DNA of 64,000 nucleotides from Rhizomicrobium electricum (GTDB lineage: Bacteria; Pseudomonadota; Alphaproteobacteria; Micropepsales; Micropepsaceae), in contig NZ_JAASQS010000007.1 in the NCBI RefSeq assembly GCF_011762045.1, forward strand, positions 124,001 through 188,000. Reading direction: 5' to 3'. Positions 49,538-58,482 of this stretch are shown here, piece by piece. Made by a program: the position numbers and the translations under genes. The first letter of the stretch is position 1. Each line of letters starts with the position of its first letter. The notes beneath the pieces were generated by a model. It searched no databases. It was not told the DNA's origin and saw only the letters and a program-made list of their open reading frames with translations.

Positions 49538-50065
49538 CTACCAGCGCGCCGCCATTTCGGCGATCGCCCGCGAGGCGATATGGCCGCGGAATCCCTTGAT
49601 CCAGCGTTCGTACTCGGTAGTGCCTTCGTCGTATGGGCAACCGTTCTGCTTGCCGAAGCGGATGGCGAGAATGGCCGACTTGTAGCCTTCGACGAAGGGG
49701 CGGCGGCCTTCGGCCACCGGAATGCTGATCGGTTTCTTGGCCACGGCCGCGACCGGACCGCGGAAACCCTTCCACCAGCGTTCGTATTCCGGCGTGCCTT
49801 CCTCGTAGGGGCAAACGGTATTGCGGCCGAACCGGGTGGCAAGGATCGCCGACCGATAGCCTTCCACGAACGGACGTCGGCCCTCGGCCGAGGTCGAGAA
49901 GGGGCATCCCGCTTTCTTCGTTGCCAGCTTGGCAACCGGCTTGCCGCCGAAGCCGCGGCACCAGCGCTCGTGATCGCCCGAACCCTCGACATAAGGGCAC
50001 GGCTCTATCTTGCCGGTGATGGTGGCGATGTAGCCTTCGAGGAACGGATTGTTGTCGGGCATCAT
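49538..50065 (-). CDS. Protein with three tandem RMF/CrpP-like modules
   Basis: A 175-residue protein made of three repeats: residues about 6-41, 64-103 and 122-161. Each has the pattern (N/R)PF(L/V)EGY, 12-16 residues, CPY with an acidic turn, then E-R-W-x-x-GF. CPY occurs at 23-25, 85-87 and 143-145. This GY...CPY...W..G(W/F)R order is that of ribosome modulation factor (55 residues, one module) and of the CrpP family. Repeats 2 and 3 are near-identical; repeat 1 is diverged, with an extra Cys. If the fold holds, it could bind ribosomes or nucleic acid in stationary phase; this is inference. Start ATG 50065 or 50062. Confidence 0.75.
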   Translation of the reverse strand: MMPDNNPFLEGYIATITGKIEPCPYVEGSGDHERWCRGFGGKPVAKLATKKAGCPFSTSAEGRRPFVEGYRSAILATRFGRNTVCPYEEGTPEYERWWKGFRGPVAAVAKKPISIPVAEGRRPFVEGYKSAILAIRFGKQNGCPYDEGTTEYERWIKGFRGHIASRAIAEMAARW

Positions 50066-50292
50066 GATGGTCGGGCTCGCGTATGACTGCGTTTTGATTT
50101 TTCCGATGGACCAAATGCACCGCGAAAACAGGCAGCAATTTGACAGCTTAAGCTTTTGTCGCAGATGAGCGCGGTTTCGCCACAGCGCCTGCGCAATTGA
50201 TGATCCCGTTTGCTTTCGCTGCTCGCTTCAAGCGTGCGGTGGTGCCGAATGTTTGGGCAGCGATCGCGGGAAATTAACGCGGGACGCAAACA

Positions 50293-50320
50293 AAAAGGGC
50301 CGGTATGAACCGGCCCTTTT
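50293..50320 (-). terminator. Terminator of the symporter gene
   Basis: AAAAGGGCCGG (50293-50303) and CCGGCCCTTTT (50310-50320) enclose a 6-base loop, 22 bp after the symporter stop. On the minus strand the stem runs into TTTTTG. The rest of 50066-50292 shows no gene. Confidence 0.85.
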
Positions 50321-50341
50321 CGCAACAATTTGAAATGTCGT

Positions 50342-52267
50342 TTACTCGGCAGGCACCGCTTCCTTGGCCGCGGCGAGTTCCGAATCCGGATACGCCTTGT
50401 TGAGGTGCCGGAACCAAGTGATGTAGAGCGTCACGCTGGTGACCGTGACGATGCCGAGTGCGATTTCGGCGCGCTGGTATTCGCGGATGACGAAGTAGAT
50501 CGGCATCGCCACCAGCGAGGTCTGCCACACGATGCCGACCACGATATTGAACATATCGCGGAAGAAGTCCGGGTTCGGTTTGAACGACGGATCGGCCGCC
50601 TGGACCTTCTTCAGCACCGGGCCCCAGAAGCCCCACGGACGGGTCTTCTTGTAGAAGTTCATCAGGACTTCGTCGTCTTCGGCCTTGGACAGAAGCGAGC
50701 CCGCGAAGCAGCCGACGAGCGAGATGCCGAGAATGACCGGGAAGCAGACCAGAGCGGTCGGCAGGGTGAGAAAATCGCGCAGCAACTGCGGCAGCGCCGG
50801 GTTGGCCTGCCAGGCGGCCTGCAACTCGGCCGGCAGCAGGAACGGCAGGATCAGCGCCGACAGGATGCCGGTCATCATGCCCCAGAAATACCCGTAACCG
50901 TTGAAGCGCCACCAATACCACTTGATGAGGTTGGACGCCGCATAGCCGCCCCACAGCGCCGAGGTGATCCAGCCCACCACGTTGTTGATCGAGGTGATGA
51001 ACCAGCCGATGCAGATGCCGATCACCACGATGGCGAGCGACGATGCGATGGACAGGCGCACGCAGGTCTTTTCCGACGCGTTCGGATTGATAAAGCGGCG
51101 GTAGATGTCGTTGACGATATAGGGCGGGGCCGCATTCACGGTCGCCGCGAAGTTGGACATGAACGCCGCCAGGAGGCCCGCCACGGTGATGCCGAGAAGG
51201 CCGGTCGGAACCTGGGAGAACAGAGCGTCGGGAAGGATCTTCTCGAAGTCCATCGCCGTGCCCATGGCGTTGATCTGGGTCTTGTAGAGAACCAGCGCCA
51301 GGATGGTGAGGCCCGCCACCATGAAATAGCGCGGCACGTTGAGCACGACGTTGACGACCGCGCTCATCTTGCAGGCGTCGCGGGCGTTGCGGGTGGAGAG
51401 GACGCGCTGCATGTCGTAGTTCGGCGCCGGGCCCGCGGCCGACACCAGGATGCCCTTCGACAGGTACATCAGGAACAACAGGCCGAACAGCGAAGAGCCG
51501 TCCTCCAATATCTTCATGTTGGCCGCCGGCACCGTCTTGGACCAGTCGAGCCCCGTCTGCCAGCCGAAGAAGATGTTGTCCCAGCCGGCCGGAATGGCGG
51601 CTTTGATCGCATCGGGCGCGATCGTGTTCATGGCGATGATACCGATGGCGACCGAGGCGATCGACAGAAGCGCGAATTGCAGCACCTCCGTGATGACCAC
51701 CGAGAACATGCCGCCCTTGACCACATAGAATGCCGTCAGGCCCATCAGGATCAGCGCGTAAAGATTGGCGTTCTGGATCGGATCGCCCGAAAGCTGCCAA
51801 GGCAGGAATTCGGTGGCGAACTTGCCGATGCCCTTGAAGCCGTAGGTGAAGAAGCTGATCACGCCGACCAGGGCGAAGACCACAACGATGATATGCGAGA
51901 GCTGGGCGCCCTTGTTGTCGCCGAAGCGGAACTTGATCCATTCGGCACCGGTCGTAACGCCGGAACGGCGCAGCCAGCCCGACAGATAGACCATCAGGAA
52001 AATCTGGTTGAAGACCGGCCACATCCACGGAATCCAGATGCTTTTCAGCCCGTAGATGAACATCCAGTAGACGAGCAGCATGGTGCCCGCCACGTCGAAC
52101 ATGCCCGAGGCGTTGGACACGCCGAGCACCCACCAAGGCAGCACGTTGCCGCCGAGGAAGTAGTTTTTCGTGCTCTTGGCGGCGCGATGCGACACCCAGT
52201 AGCCGACGATCACGCTCGTCGCGAGAAAGGCGAGAATGATGGCAATATCGATGACGTGTAGGTTCAC
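50342..52267 (-). CDS. Sodium:solute symporter (SSS family), probable sugar importer
   Basis: A 641-residue inner-membrane symporter with about 14 helices. It starts VNLHVIDIAIILAFLATSVI and has the SSS landmarks YFLGGNVLPWWVLGVSNASG, GAEWIKFRFG, FYVVKGGMFSVVITEVLQ and AGLLAAFMSNFAATVNAA. GTG 52267 is chosen because AGGGGG lies 6 bases upstream; the longer ATG form (52321) adds an unconserved polar stretch. The upstream region has the same LacI-type motif as the cellobiose epimerase/phosphorylase operon, suggesting that it imports cellobiose or glucose for that pathway. The substrate is inferred from regulation only. Confidence 0.88.
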   Translation of the reverse strand: MNLHVIDIAIILAFLATSVIVGYWVSHRAAKSTKNYFLGGNVLPWWVLGVSNASGMFDVAGTMLLVYWMFIYGLKSIWIPWMWPVFNQIFLMVYLSGWLRRSGVTTGAEWIKFRFGDNKGAQLSHIIVVVFALVGVISFFTYGFKGIGKFATEFLPWQLSGDPIQNANLYALILMGLTAFYVVKGGMFSVVITEVLQFALLSIASVAIGIIAMNTIAPDAIKAAIPAGWDNIFFGWQTGLDWSKTVPAANMKILEDGSSLFGLLFLMYLSKGILVSAAGPAPNYDMQRVLSTRNARDACKMSAVVNVVLNVPRYFMVAGLTILALVLYKTQINAMGTAMDFEKILPDALFSQVPTGLLGITVAGLLAAFMSNFAATVNAAPPYIVNDIYRRFINPNASEKTCVRLSIASSLAIVVIGICIGWFITSINNVVGWITSALWGGYAASNLIKWYWWRFNGYGYFWGMMTGILSALILPFLLPAELQAAWQANPALPQLLRDFLTLPTALVCFPVILGISLVGCFAGSLLSKAEDDEVLMNFYKKTRPWGFWGPVLKKVQAADPSFKPNPDFFRDMFNIVVGIVWQTSLVAMPIYFVIREYQRAEIALGIVTVTSVTLYITWFRHLNKAYPDSELAAAKEAVPAE

Positions 52268-52338
52268 GGCGGTCCCCCTGTCAGACCTGTCCTTATTGTG
52301 GTGGCGCAGACCTTCCGGCATCGCCCGGACAGTGTCAA

Positions 52339-52351
52339 GTAAGCGCTGTCA
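52339..52351 (-). promoter_or_regulatory. LacI-type operator-like site before the symporter gene
   Basis: GTAAGCGCTGTCA, identical over 13 bases to the site at 45737-45749, lies about 75 bp upstream of the symporter start. CACAAGCGCC directly beside it may be a second half-site. It links the symporter to the cellobiose operon about 7 kb away. Confidence 0.55.
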
Positions 52352-52446
52352 CAAGCGCCTGCCGGGATCAGCGACCAATTGTGCCGACAGCGGAATTAAC
52401 CGTGCCCGCTGCGACAGCTTGTCATGAGGAGACAGCGAGGCTCGCT

Positions 52447-52902
52447 TTAGTGAGGCTCCGCCGGCGGGGGAACGACTTCGATATGGTCGTCATCCGTCAG
52501 CACCACATGCGTTTGGTAATAGTATTTCGCGGTCGGCATTCCGTTGCAGGTGAACACGATCTTCACCCGCTTGGCTTCGCCGGTGACCGCAATCGTCTTG
52601 CCGGTGAAATAGACATCGGGCAGCGCGCCGAACTTCTTGAGAAGCATGGCTGAGACCAGGGGCGGCACGACGACGGTCAGATTGCGCTGGTCGCGATAGT
52701 CGTTTTCCGAATTGAGGAAAATGTTGCTGTCTTCGCGGCCGGTCGCGCGGACGGTCATGACGAACTTACCCGCAACGCCGGCCGGCGCGGCATCGGCTGC
52801 CATTTCGATGGCCCGGCGCGGTGTGATGGTTTCCTGCCCGAAGGCGCCGACGGTCGCCGCACAAAGAGCGACGGTCAGCGCAGCAAAACGGAAAATCGAC
52901 AT
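52447..52902 (-). CDS. Hypothetical periplasmic protein (OB-fold-like)
   Basis: A 151-residue protein with a signal peptide (FAALTVALCAATVGAFG) at ATG 52902, behind GGGGGA. The mature part has IFLNSENDYRDQRNLTVVVP, a central YFTGKTIAVTGEAKRVKIVF and YYYQTHVVLTDDDHIEVV. The regular beta-strands and the GKTIxVxGxA pattern suggest a small OB-like barrel. It was not recognised as a named family. It precedes a large secreted protein gene on the other side by 25 bp, on the same strand and possibly downstream in the same transcript. Confidence 0.7.
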   Translation of the reverse strand: MSIFRFAALTVALCAATVGAFGQETITPRRAIEMAADAAPAGVAGKFVMTVRATGREDSNIFLNSENDYRDQRNLTVVVPPLVSAMLLKKFGALPDVYFTGKTIAVTGEAKRVKIVFTCNGMPTAKYYYQTHVVLTDDDHIEVVPPPAEPH

Positions 52903-52927
52903 GATGTCCCCCCAATACGAATGACGT

Positions 52928-55195
52928 CTACCGATTGCGACGCAGCAGCAGAAACACCACCAATCCGGCGATGATGGAGAGTACCGCCGCGCCGCCGCCG
53001 GCAAACCACCAGCGGTGATGCGATACATAGGTCCGCGCTTCGCGGATCATCAGCTTGCGTTCCATTTGGATGGCCCCCTTGAAATCCGGTGCCGGACATT
53101 TGACGCCGAACGTCGTGGCGAACGGCACCCGTGCACCCTGTTTGACATAGCGCAGCCACAGCGCCTTGGCACGCGCCGGATCGCGGCCCGACCACTCCGT
53201 CGCATGGCATAGCAGGGCCGCAAAGGCCTGGCTCCTTGCCGGCACCAGACCGGCGGCGGTTGCGGCCTCTCCGATAGCGACATAGCGGTAATGGAAGCGC
53301 TGGTCCGGCATGGCCTTGCTGGCGGCAAAGCGGTCCCGTTCGCCTTGCGTGATGAACGGACCGTTCAGCGTGTTGCGGCCGAGGCCGAGTTCGAAATCGC
53401 CCTGCGTGAAGTACTCGTCGGGCGGCCCTTCGGTGCCCATGATCTCCATGCCCGACTGGCGCGCGATGGTCGCCGCTTGGAACAGCGCTTCGGCTTGATC
53501 GACCTTGCCCCACGCATGGTCCGCACGCTTCAAGGCGGCGGCATAGGCCTTGGCGGCTTCGCGCACCTTGTCGGTGGAGAAATAGGCCAGCGCTTCGTCA
53601 TAGCGTTTCTCGCGCATCAGCCGCCGCGCCAGGAGGTCTCGCAGCGTGACCCGGCTGTCGAACGGCGTGCCGTAAGGTGCGGGCTTGCCATCCATCACCG
53701 GCGTCTTTCCGGGCGGCACATGGGCATCGACGAAGGTTTTCAACTCGTCGACCGTCAGCACGCGTTCGGACAGATAGGCGACGTCGGACCAATAGGTGCC
53801 CGACGCCGACCACAGCTTGGCGAGCGCGTCGACATACTCCCCACGCGCCAGCGCCACCACGCCGGATTCGCCGAGTATCAGTTTCCGGCCGTCCTCTTCG
53901 AGGGCGGTCGATGCCGGAAAACCGTGTACCGCCTGGGCATAGAACTTCGCCGCGGCGGCGAGATCGCCTCGCTGGGTAGCGAGTTTGGCTTCGACCCAGG
54001 CTGCCAGCGGGCTCCCCGATTTTCTGGCGAAATCCGCCGCACAGGCCCAGTCGCCGCGGCTGTAGCACAGCGCGGCGATGCGGTCGGCTCCGGCCGGACG
54101 GGTTTGTGTTTTCAACACCGCGATCAGATCGGCGAACACATCCGTCTTGCGCTCGGCCGACAGTTGGTTGTTGAGCTGAATGGTGTTGGGAACGGTATAG
54201 CCGGTGTCGTGGCTGTGATCGTAGGTATTGTTCTCGACCAGCCGCAACGCATACGCCACCATCAGCCGCTGCACTTGCGGTTCGCGCGCCACGGCCGCGA
54301 TGCGGTCGCTGCGGTCGAGCAGGAATTCGGCGACGATGCGCAAGGACTGCATCCCGCTTCCCGAGCCGCGGGCCGCCTGTTCGGCATAAAGCGAAACCGC
54401 TTCGGCGATTTCCTTGCGGAACGGCTCGCTCTGGCGTTCCGGCAGCACGCTGCCGGAGTATTTGTTGGCTTCGGAGTCGATCGACCCTTGGCCGCCCGAG
54501 ACCGTCTTGCCGCCTGCTTCCAGCAGAGCTTCCGCGGCGTAGAGATGCACGCGTGCCTCTTCGCCGTAGCTTGCCACCGCCAGGCCGAGCGGATCGGGCA
54601 CGCCTTTCCGCGCCATGTCGCGTGCCCAATGAAAACCGCTCGCGGTGCCCGGCGCGTCGCGGTTCTCCGCCGCAATCCGTCCGAGCATGTAGGCCGCCCA
54701 TACGGCCCGCGGCTTGCGGAGGTTTTCCGGCAGGCGCAGCACGGTCTCGAACTGGGCCTTGGCGAACGTTTCATCGCCCTTGTGCCAGGCGACCGCGCCC
54801 GCGGTGTAGTGCAGAACGGCGAGCGGCAGGCCTTTGCCCTTCTCCAGCGCCTCGGGTCCGCTCGCGGCCGCGCGCGCCGTGCGCAGGAGGATCACCTCGT
54901 TGGTCGACAGGCCCGCAGTTTCCGCTTCTCCGAGTTCGCGGGCGGCGTTTTCCGCCTGCTGGTCCTTCATTTGCGAAGCCCAGCTGAAATCGAAGCTTTC
55001 GACCGGCTTCAGTTTGTCGGCAGGGGCGGGAGCGAGATGTTTCGCCTCGAAGCCGAAGCTGTTGACCGGCGTCGCCTTCAGGGTCTGGGCGCGTTCGTCG
55101 AGAAGCTGCCAAGGGAAGAATGGTCCGCAGGCGATCGCGGCCGCGCCGCATCCGGCCGCCAGCACCGCTGCCGTCGCGATCTTACGGTTCCACAT
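52928..55195 (-). CDS. Large secreted membrane-anchored helical-repeat protein of unknown function
   Basis: A 755-residue protein. A signal peptide ends near ACGPFFPWQLLDE; the Cys in AAAIACGP could be a weak lipobox. The long central region is all-helical with TPR/Sel1-like features (VLHYTAGAVAWHKGDETFAKAQ, AAAAKFYAQAVHGFP, LMREKRYDEALAYF). A C-terminal membrane helix (AAVLSIIAGLVVFLLL) ends in RRNR. The CGPFFP start is known from uncharacterised proteobacterial proteins encoded beside DUF3142 genes, as here. It overlaps the DUF3142 gene by 14 bp. No catalytic motif was recognised; a scaffold or envelope role is possible. Confidence 0.7.
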   Translation of the reverse strand: MWNRKIATAAVLAAGCGAAAIACGPFFPWQLLDERAQTLKATPVNSFGFEAKHLAPAPADKLKPVESFDFSWASQMKDQQAENAARELGEAETAGLSTNEVILLRTARAAASGPEALEKGKGLPLAVLHYTAGAVAWHKGDETFAKAQFETVLRLPENLRKPRAVWAAYMLGRIAAENRDAPGTASGFHWARDMARKGVPDPLGLAVASYGEEARVHLYAAEALLEAGGKTVSGGQGSIDSEANKYSGSVLPERQSEPFRKEIAEAVSLYAEQAARGSGSGMQSLRIVAEFLLDRSDRIAAVAREPQVQRLMVAYALRLVENNTYDHSHDTGYTVPNTIQLNNQLSAERKTDVFADLIAVLKTQTRPAGADRIAALCYSRGDWACAADFARKSGSPLAAWVEAKLATQRGDLAAAAKFYAQAVHGFPASTALEEDGRKLILGESGVVALARGEYVDALAKLWSASGTYWSDVAYLSERVLTVDELKTFVDAHVPPGKTPVMDGKPAPYGTPFDSRVTLRDLLARRLMREKRYDEALAYFSTDKVREAAKAYAAALKRADHAWGKVDQAEALFQAATIARQSGMEIMGTEGPPDEYFTQGDFELGLGRNTLNGPFITQGERDRFAASKAMPDQRFHYRYVAIGEAATAAGLVPARSQAFAALLCHATEWSGRDPARAKALWLRYVKQGARVPFATTFGVKCPAPDFKGAIQMERKLMIREARTYVSHHRWWFAGGGAAVLSIIAGLVVFLLLRRNR

Positions 55196-56309
55196 GAAAT
55201 TCCCCCTGGCCCGCGTTGCAGCGTGCCCAGCCGATCACCCGCACATGATGGGCGCGGATCAGCACGTTTTGAAGACGGATGAGGGTGTTTTTTTGCGCGT
55301 CGTAACGGTAGCCGCCGACCCCGTCGGCCGGTGTGCAGCGCGCCGGCAGATGCACTGCGCGCGGCGAGGGCGCGTCGGTGTCGCCGTCGTTGGTAAGAAG
55401 GAGGTCGAGACTGCCCGCGGCAAGGCCTGTACGGACCGCGATGCCGACCTTCGCCGCCAGCGGTTTTCCCTGAATGACGGCCGCCAGGGTCGGAAGGCTC
55501 CAGATGCGGGCATCGCCCTTTACCGGCAGCCGGAACCAGACGATTCCCGTGAGGTGGCGCGGCGGGCGGCGGTTCAGGTCGATGAGAAGGGCCGCCACCG
55601 CTTCCGGCGTCGCGGTGAGTTCCTCGGCACTGGCGCCGCCGATCAGTTTCGGCGCTTCGCTCTCCATGGCGATCACGGCGCCGCCTTCGGACCGGATCAC
55701 GCGGGTGCCGTAATCGGGCAGAGCGACACGGAACGGTTTGCCGAGACGGTCGAAGCCGTCGATCCAGCGCCGCGCCAGCCGGACGTCGAACAAGTCCCGC
55801 GACGGGGCTTGCACCGCGTGGACTTGCAGCACGGTTTCGTCGGTTTGCGCCAGCAGTGCCGGAAGGGCAGCGGAATCGAGCCACGCCGGCAAGGCGGTGA
55901 TCGACAGCCGCGCCGGTTTCAGCGCCCGCACCTGTTTGAGGAAGGCGGCATACGCCGGAAGCGAAGCGGTACCGCAGTCGTAGTCGATTTCGAGACCGAT
56001 CCGCCGCGGCCAGCGCGCTTTCAGCGCCGCCAATTCCCGCAGCAGCATTTTAGCATCGAACCGCCGCAGCGTGCCGTCGATCCGCACCACCGCCGTGTCC
56101 GCTTTGGTCCAGTCGACGGCGAAGGATTGCAGATGGCCGTTGCGATCGGTCTCGGCCGCCAGCACGCGATAGCCTGCGAACAATCCCGCTGCATCGTGCA
56201 TCGCCGAGCGCACATCGGGCGTCCACAGCCGCTGCCAGACATAGGCTTCATGCGGCAACGGTCCGGCGGAAGCCGCCGCCGTCATCAGCATGACCGCAAT
56301 CCACCGCAT
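55182..56309 (-). CDS. DUF3142 domain-containing secreted protein
   Basis: A 375-residue protein with a signal peptide (MRWIAVMLMTAAASAG). It starts PHEAYVWQRLWTPDVRSAM and continues with GLEIDYDCGTASLPAYAAFL, LSITALPAWLD and LTGIVWFRLPVKGDARIW. This pattern (YVWQR, IDYDC, LPDYG) marks DUF3142, whose predicted fold is a TIM-barrel reminiscent of glycosidases; IDYDC would be the equivalent of a DxDxE strand but lacks the Glu. It is upstream of, and overlaps, the 755-residue protein gene, so the two probably act together at the envelope. Confidence 0.8.
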   Translation of the reverse strand: MRWIAVMLMTAAASAGPLPHEAYVWQRLWTPDVRSAMHDAAGLFAGYRVLAAETDRNGHLQSFAVDWTKADTAVVRIDGTLRRFDAKMLLRELAALKARWPRRIGLEIDYDCGTASLPAYAAFLKQVRALKPARLSITALPAWLDSAALPALLAQTDETVLQVHAVQAPSRDLFDVRLARRWIDGFDRLGKPFRVALPDYGTRVIRSEGGAVIAMESEAPKLIGGASAEELTATPEAVAALLIDLNRRPPRHLTGIVWFRLPVKGDARIWSLPTLAAVIQGKPLAAKVGIAVRTGLAAGSLDLLLTNDGDTDAPSPRAVHLPARCTPADGVGGYRYDAQKNTLIRLQNVLIRAHHVRVIGWARCNAGQGEFHVEP

Positions 56310-56360
56310 CGCCCGCCCTCGTATCGCGCGGACGAGTCTATACGTGCCGGAACGCCATTC

Positions 56361-56939
56361 CTACGGCGTACAGTCGAACCCGGTGCCGTCGGCGCGCGGC
56401 GTACAGCGGCCCCAGGCCGGGCGAGACAGCGATACTTGGCCGTAGGGGCATATGAGTGTGCCGCCATCGGCGCGCGGCGATCCTTCGAGCCGCAAAACCG
56501 TGGTGCGATCGGTGGCCGACCAGCCCTGCAGCGATTTCGGGTCCACCGTCAGGCGGACGGATATCTCGCGCGGGCAATAGAGCGACGCGGCCGGTTGGTT
56601 CGCGACCGTCGTGACGGGAGGCGGTGGAGCAGAGGGCGGGCTCGCGGGAGCCGGTGATGCGGCGTGCGCGGCATAGTCGTGTGCTTTCCAGCGGCGATAA
56701 TCGTCGCGATCCTTCCAGGCGAGCCATTCCTGGCGGCTGCGGAACATGAACTCGCCGTCGATGTACGGCTTGGGACTCCAGTTGCCGAGCAGTTCGGCCA
56801 TGCAGCGGACCGGTACCGGCAGGCGCTGCACGACGTAAATCCGGCAGTTGCGGTCCGGATCGTAGCCGTCATTGCTCTGAGCCAAGGCGGGTCCGGCACA
56901 AACGGCGGCGATCAGAAACCCGCGCGCAGTCTTGTTCAT
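56361..56939 (-). CDS. Hypothetical secreted protein
   Basis: A 192-residue protein with a signal peptide (GFLIAAVCAGPALA) at ATG 56939. A first domain has DRNCRIYVVQRLPVPVRCMA and FRSRQEWLAWKDRDDYRRW, then a Pro/Ala linker, then a second domain with CPREISVRLTVDP, LICPYGQVSLSRP and RCTPRADGTGFDC. Paired Cys suggest disulfides. The family was not recognised. It lies 51 bp upstream of the DUF3142 gene on the same strand. Confidence 0.65.
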   Translation of the reverse strand: MNKTARGFLIAAVCAGPALAQSNDGYDPDRNCRIYVVQRLPVPVRCMAELLGNWSPKPYIDGEFMFRSRQEWLAWKDRDDYRRWKAHDYAAHAASPAPASPPSAPPPPVTTVANQPAASLYCPREISVRLTVDPKSLQGWSATDRTTVLRLEGSPRADGGTLICPYGQVSLSRPAWGRCTPRADGTGFDCTP

Positions 56940-57057
56940 CGAAAGCCCCCGAGTTCGTCTCTGCGCCTGCATGGTACGCCGCGCCGCATCGGGATGCGCC
57001 GCAGACGGAGGATGAATACGAATGCAGGAATGGGAGCGTTATCGGCCGGTTTTCGCG

Positions 57058-58440
57058 TCAGCCCAGTTCGGCGAGAAGGCTGGCGGCGAAGGTCGAAAGC
57101 GTATCGTCGCGCGCGCCCATCACCACGATCCGGTCGCCCGGCTTGGCCAGCGCAAGCAGCTTGTCGCCGCATTTTTCGCGCGTCGGATAAGCCGTGGCGT
57201 GCCGTCCCGTCGCCGCGATTCCGGCCACGATCTCGCCGCTCGACACGCTACGGTCGACGGTGCCGCCGAAATAGACCGGCTCCGGCATCACCAGCACGTC
57301 GTCGGGGCTCAGCATCCGCGCGAACACATCGATGAAGCCGTCCCGCATCAGTTTCAACGGTCCGAACCCATGCGGCTGGAAGCAGATGAGCAGTCGTCCG
57401 GGGAAGTCGTGCAAGGTCGACAGTGTGGCGGCGATCTTGTCGGGGTTGTGGGCGAAGTCGTCATAGACGGTGATGCCGCCCGCGGTGCCGACCAGTTCCA
57501 TCCGCCGCTTGACGCCGGCAAAGCCTTCGAGCGCTTCGGCCGCTTCGCCGAGCGGCACGCCGACGGCCCGCGCGGCGCCCAGCGCGGCAAGTCCGTTGGC
57601 CACGTTGTGGCGTCCCGGCACGTTCAGCTTCAGGCGCACCGTCTGGCCGCCTTCGCGCACGGCGAAGGCGATGCCGTCCTGGGCGGGCTGAAGGTCGAAT
57701 CCGTAAAGCGCCGCATCGACGTCGGCGAGGCTGAAGCCGACGGCATTGGCGCCCATCAGGGCGGCGGCCTCCTCGTTGTCGCAATTGACGACGGCCGTCG
57801 CCGCTTTGGCGAGGAAGTCGCGGAACAAGACGCGCAATTCGTCCATCGATTTGTGGTCGTGGGCGATGTTGTTGAGGACGGCGATCTGCGGCCGGTAGAG
57901 CGCGATCGAACCGTCGCTCTCGTCGACTTCCGAAACGAACGTCTCGCCTTTGCCGACGCGGGCGCTGGCGAACGGGGCATCGCTGCGGACGAAGTTCTTC
58001 ATCACCGCGCCGTTCATGATGGTGGGATCGCGTCCGGTGGCGGAAAGGATCCATCCCAGCATGCCGGTGGTGGTGGACTTGCCGGAGGTTCCGGCAATGC
58101 CGATCGGCGCCTTGGCGCTGTTGAAGAGGTGCGCCAGCAATTGGGCGCGGGTTTCGATCGGCGCTCCGATACGATGGGCGGCTGCGACGTCGGGCACCGA
58201 GGCCTCGACGGCGGTGGACACCACCACCGTGGTTGCCGGATCGGTGACGCCGGAGCCGTCTTGCGGGAACAGGGCGGCGCCATGCGCCGTGAGATAGGCG
58301 AATTTTTCGGGATTGCGCCCTTGATCGCGGGCGCGGTCCGAGCCGGCGATGTGGGCGCCGCGACCGGCGACGATCATGGCCAGAGGCAGCATGCCGCTGC
58401 CGCCGATCCCGCAGAAGAAATAGCGTCTATCCAGAGTCAT
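57058..58440 (-). CDS. Mur ligase family protein (MurC/Mpl-like)
   Basis: A 460-residue three-domain ATP-dependent ligase: N-terminal Rossmann part ([25 protein letters not shown]), P-loop [27 protein letters not shown] and NNIAHDHKS, and a C-terminal domain with [16 protein letters not shown] and [12 protein letters not shown]. Mpl attaches recycled tripeptide to UDP-MurNAc. MurC attaches L-Ala and normally sits in the dcw cluster. Divergence from an LD-carboxypeptidase gene, which makes tripeptides, favours a recycling Mpl-type role. The P-loop has GTSGKS where MurC and Mpl have GTHGKT. Confidence 0.82.
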   Translation of the reverse strand: MTLDRRYFFCGIGGSGMLPLAMIVAGRGAHIAGSDRARDQGRNPEKFAYLTAHGAALFPQDGSGVTDPATTVVVSTAVEASVPDVAAAHRIGAPIETRAQLLAHLFNSAKAPIGIAGTSGKSTTTGMLGWILSATGRDPTIMNGAVMKNFVRSDAPFASARVGKGETFVSEVDESDGSIALYRPQIAVLNNIAHDHKSMDELRVLFRDFLAKAATAVVNCDNEEAAALMGANAVGFSLADVDAALYGFDLQPAQDGIAFAVREGGQTVRLKLNVPGRHNVANGLAALGAARAVGVPLGEAAEALEGFAGVKRRMELVGTAGGITVYDDFAHNPDKIAATLSTLHDFPGRLLICFQPHGFGPLKLMRDGFIDVFARMLSPDDVLVMPEPVYFGGTVDRSVSSGEIVAGIAATGRHATAYPTREKCGDKLLALAKPGDRIVVMGARDDTLSTFAASLLAELG

Positions 58441-58482
58441 GCCCCGAGCTTATAAAGCCGTCATCCCGAAGGGAAAAGGCGT

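Noticed and set aside
50330-52261. A 643-codon plus-strand open frame opposite the symporter gene
   Set aside because: Charged low-complexity shadow; the minus-strand frame has SSS motifs and membrane helices.
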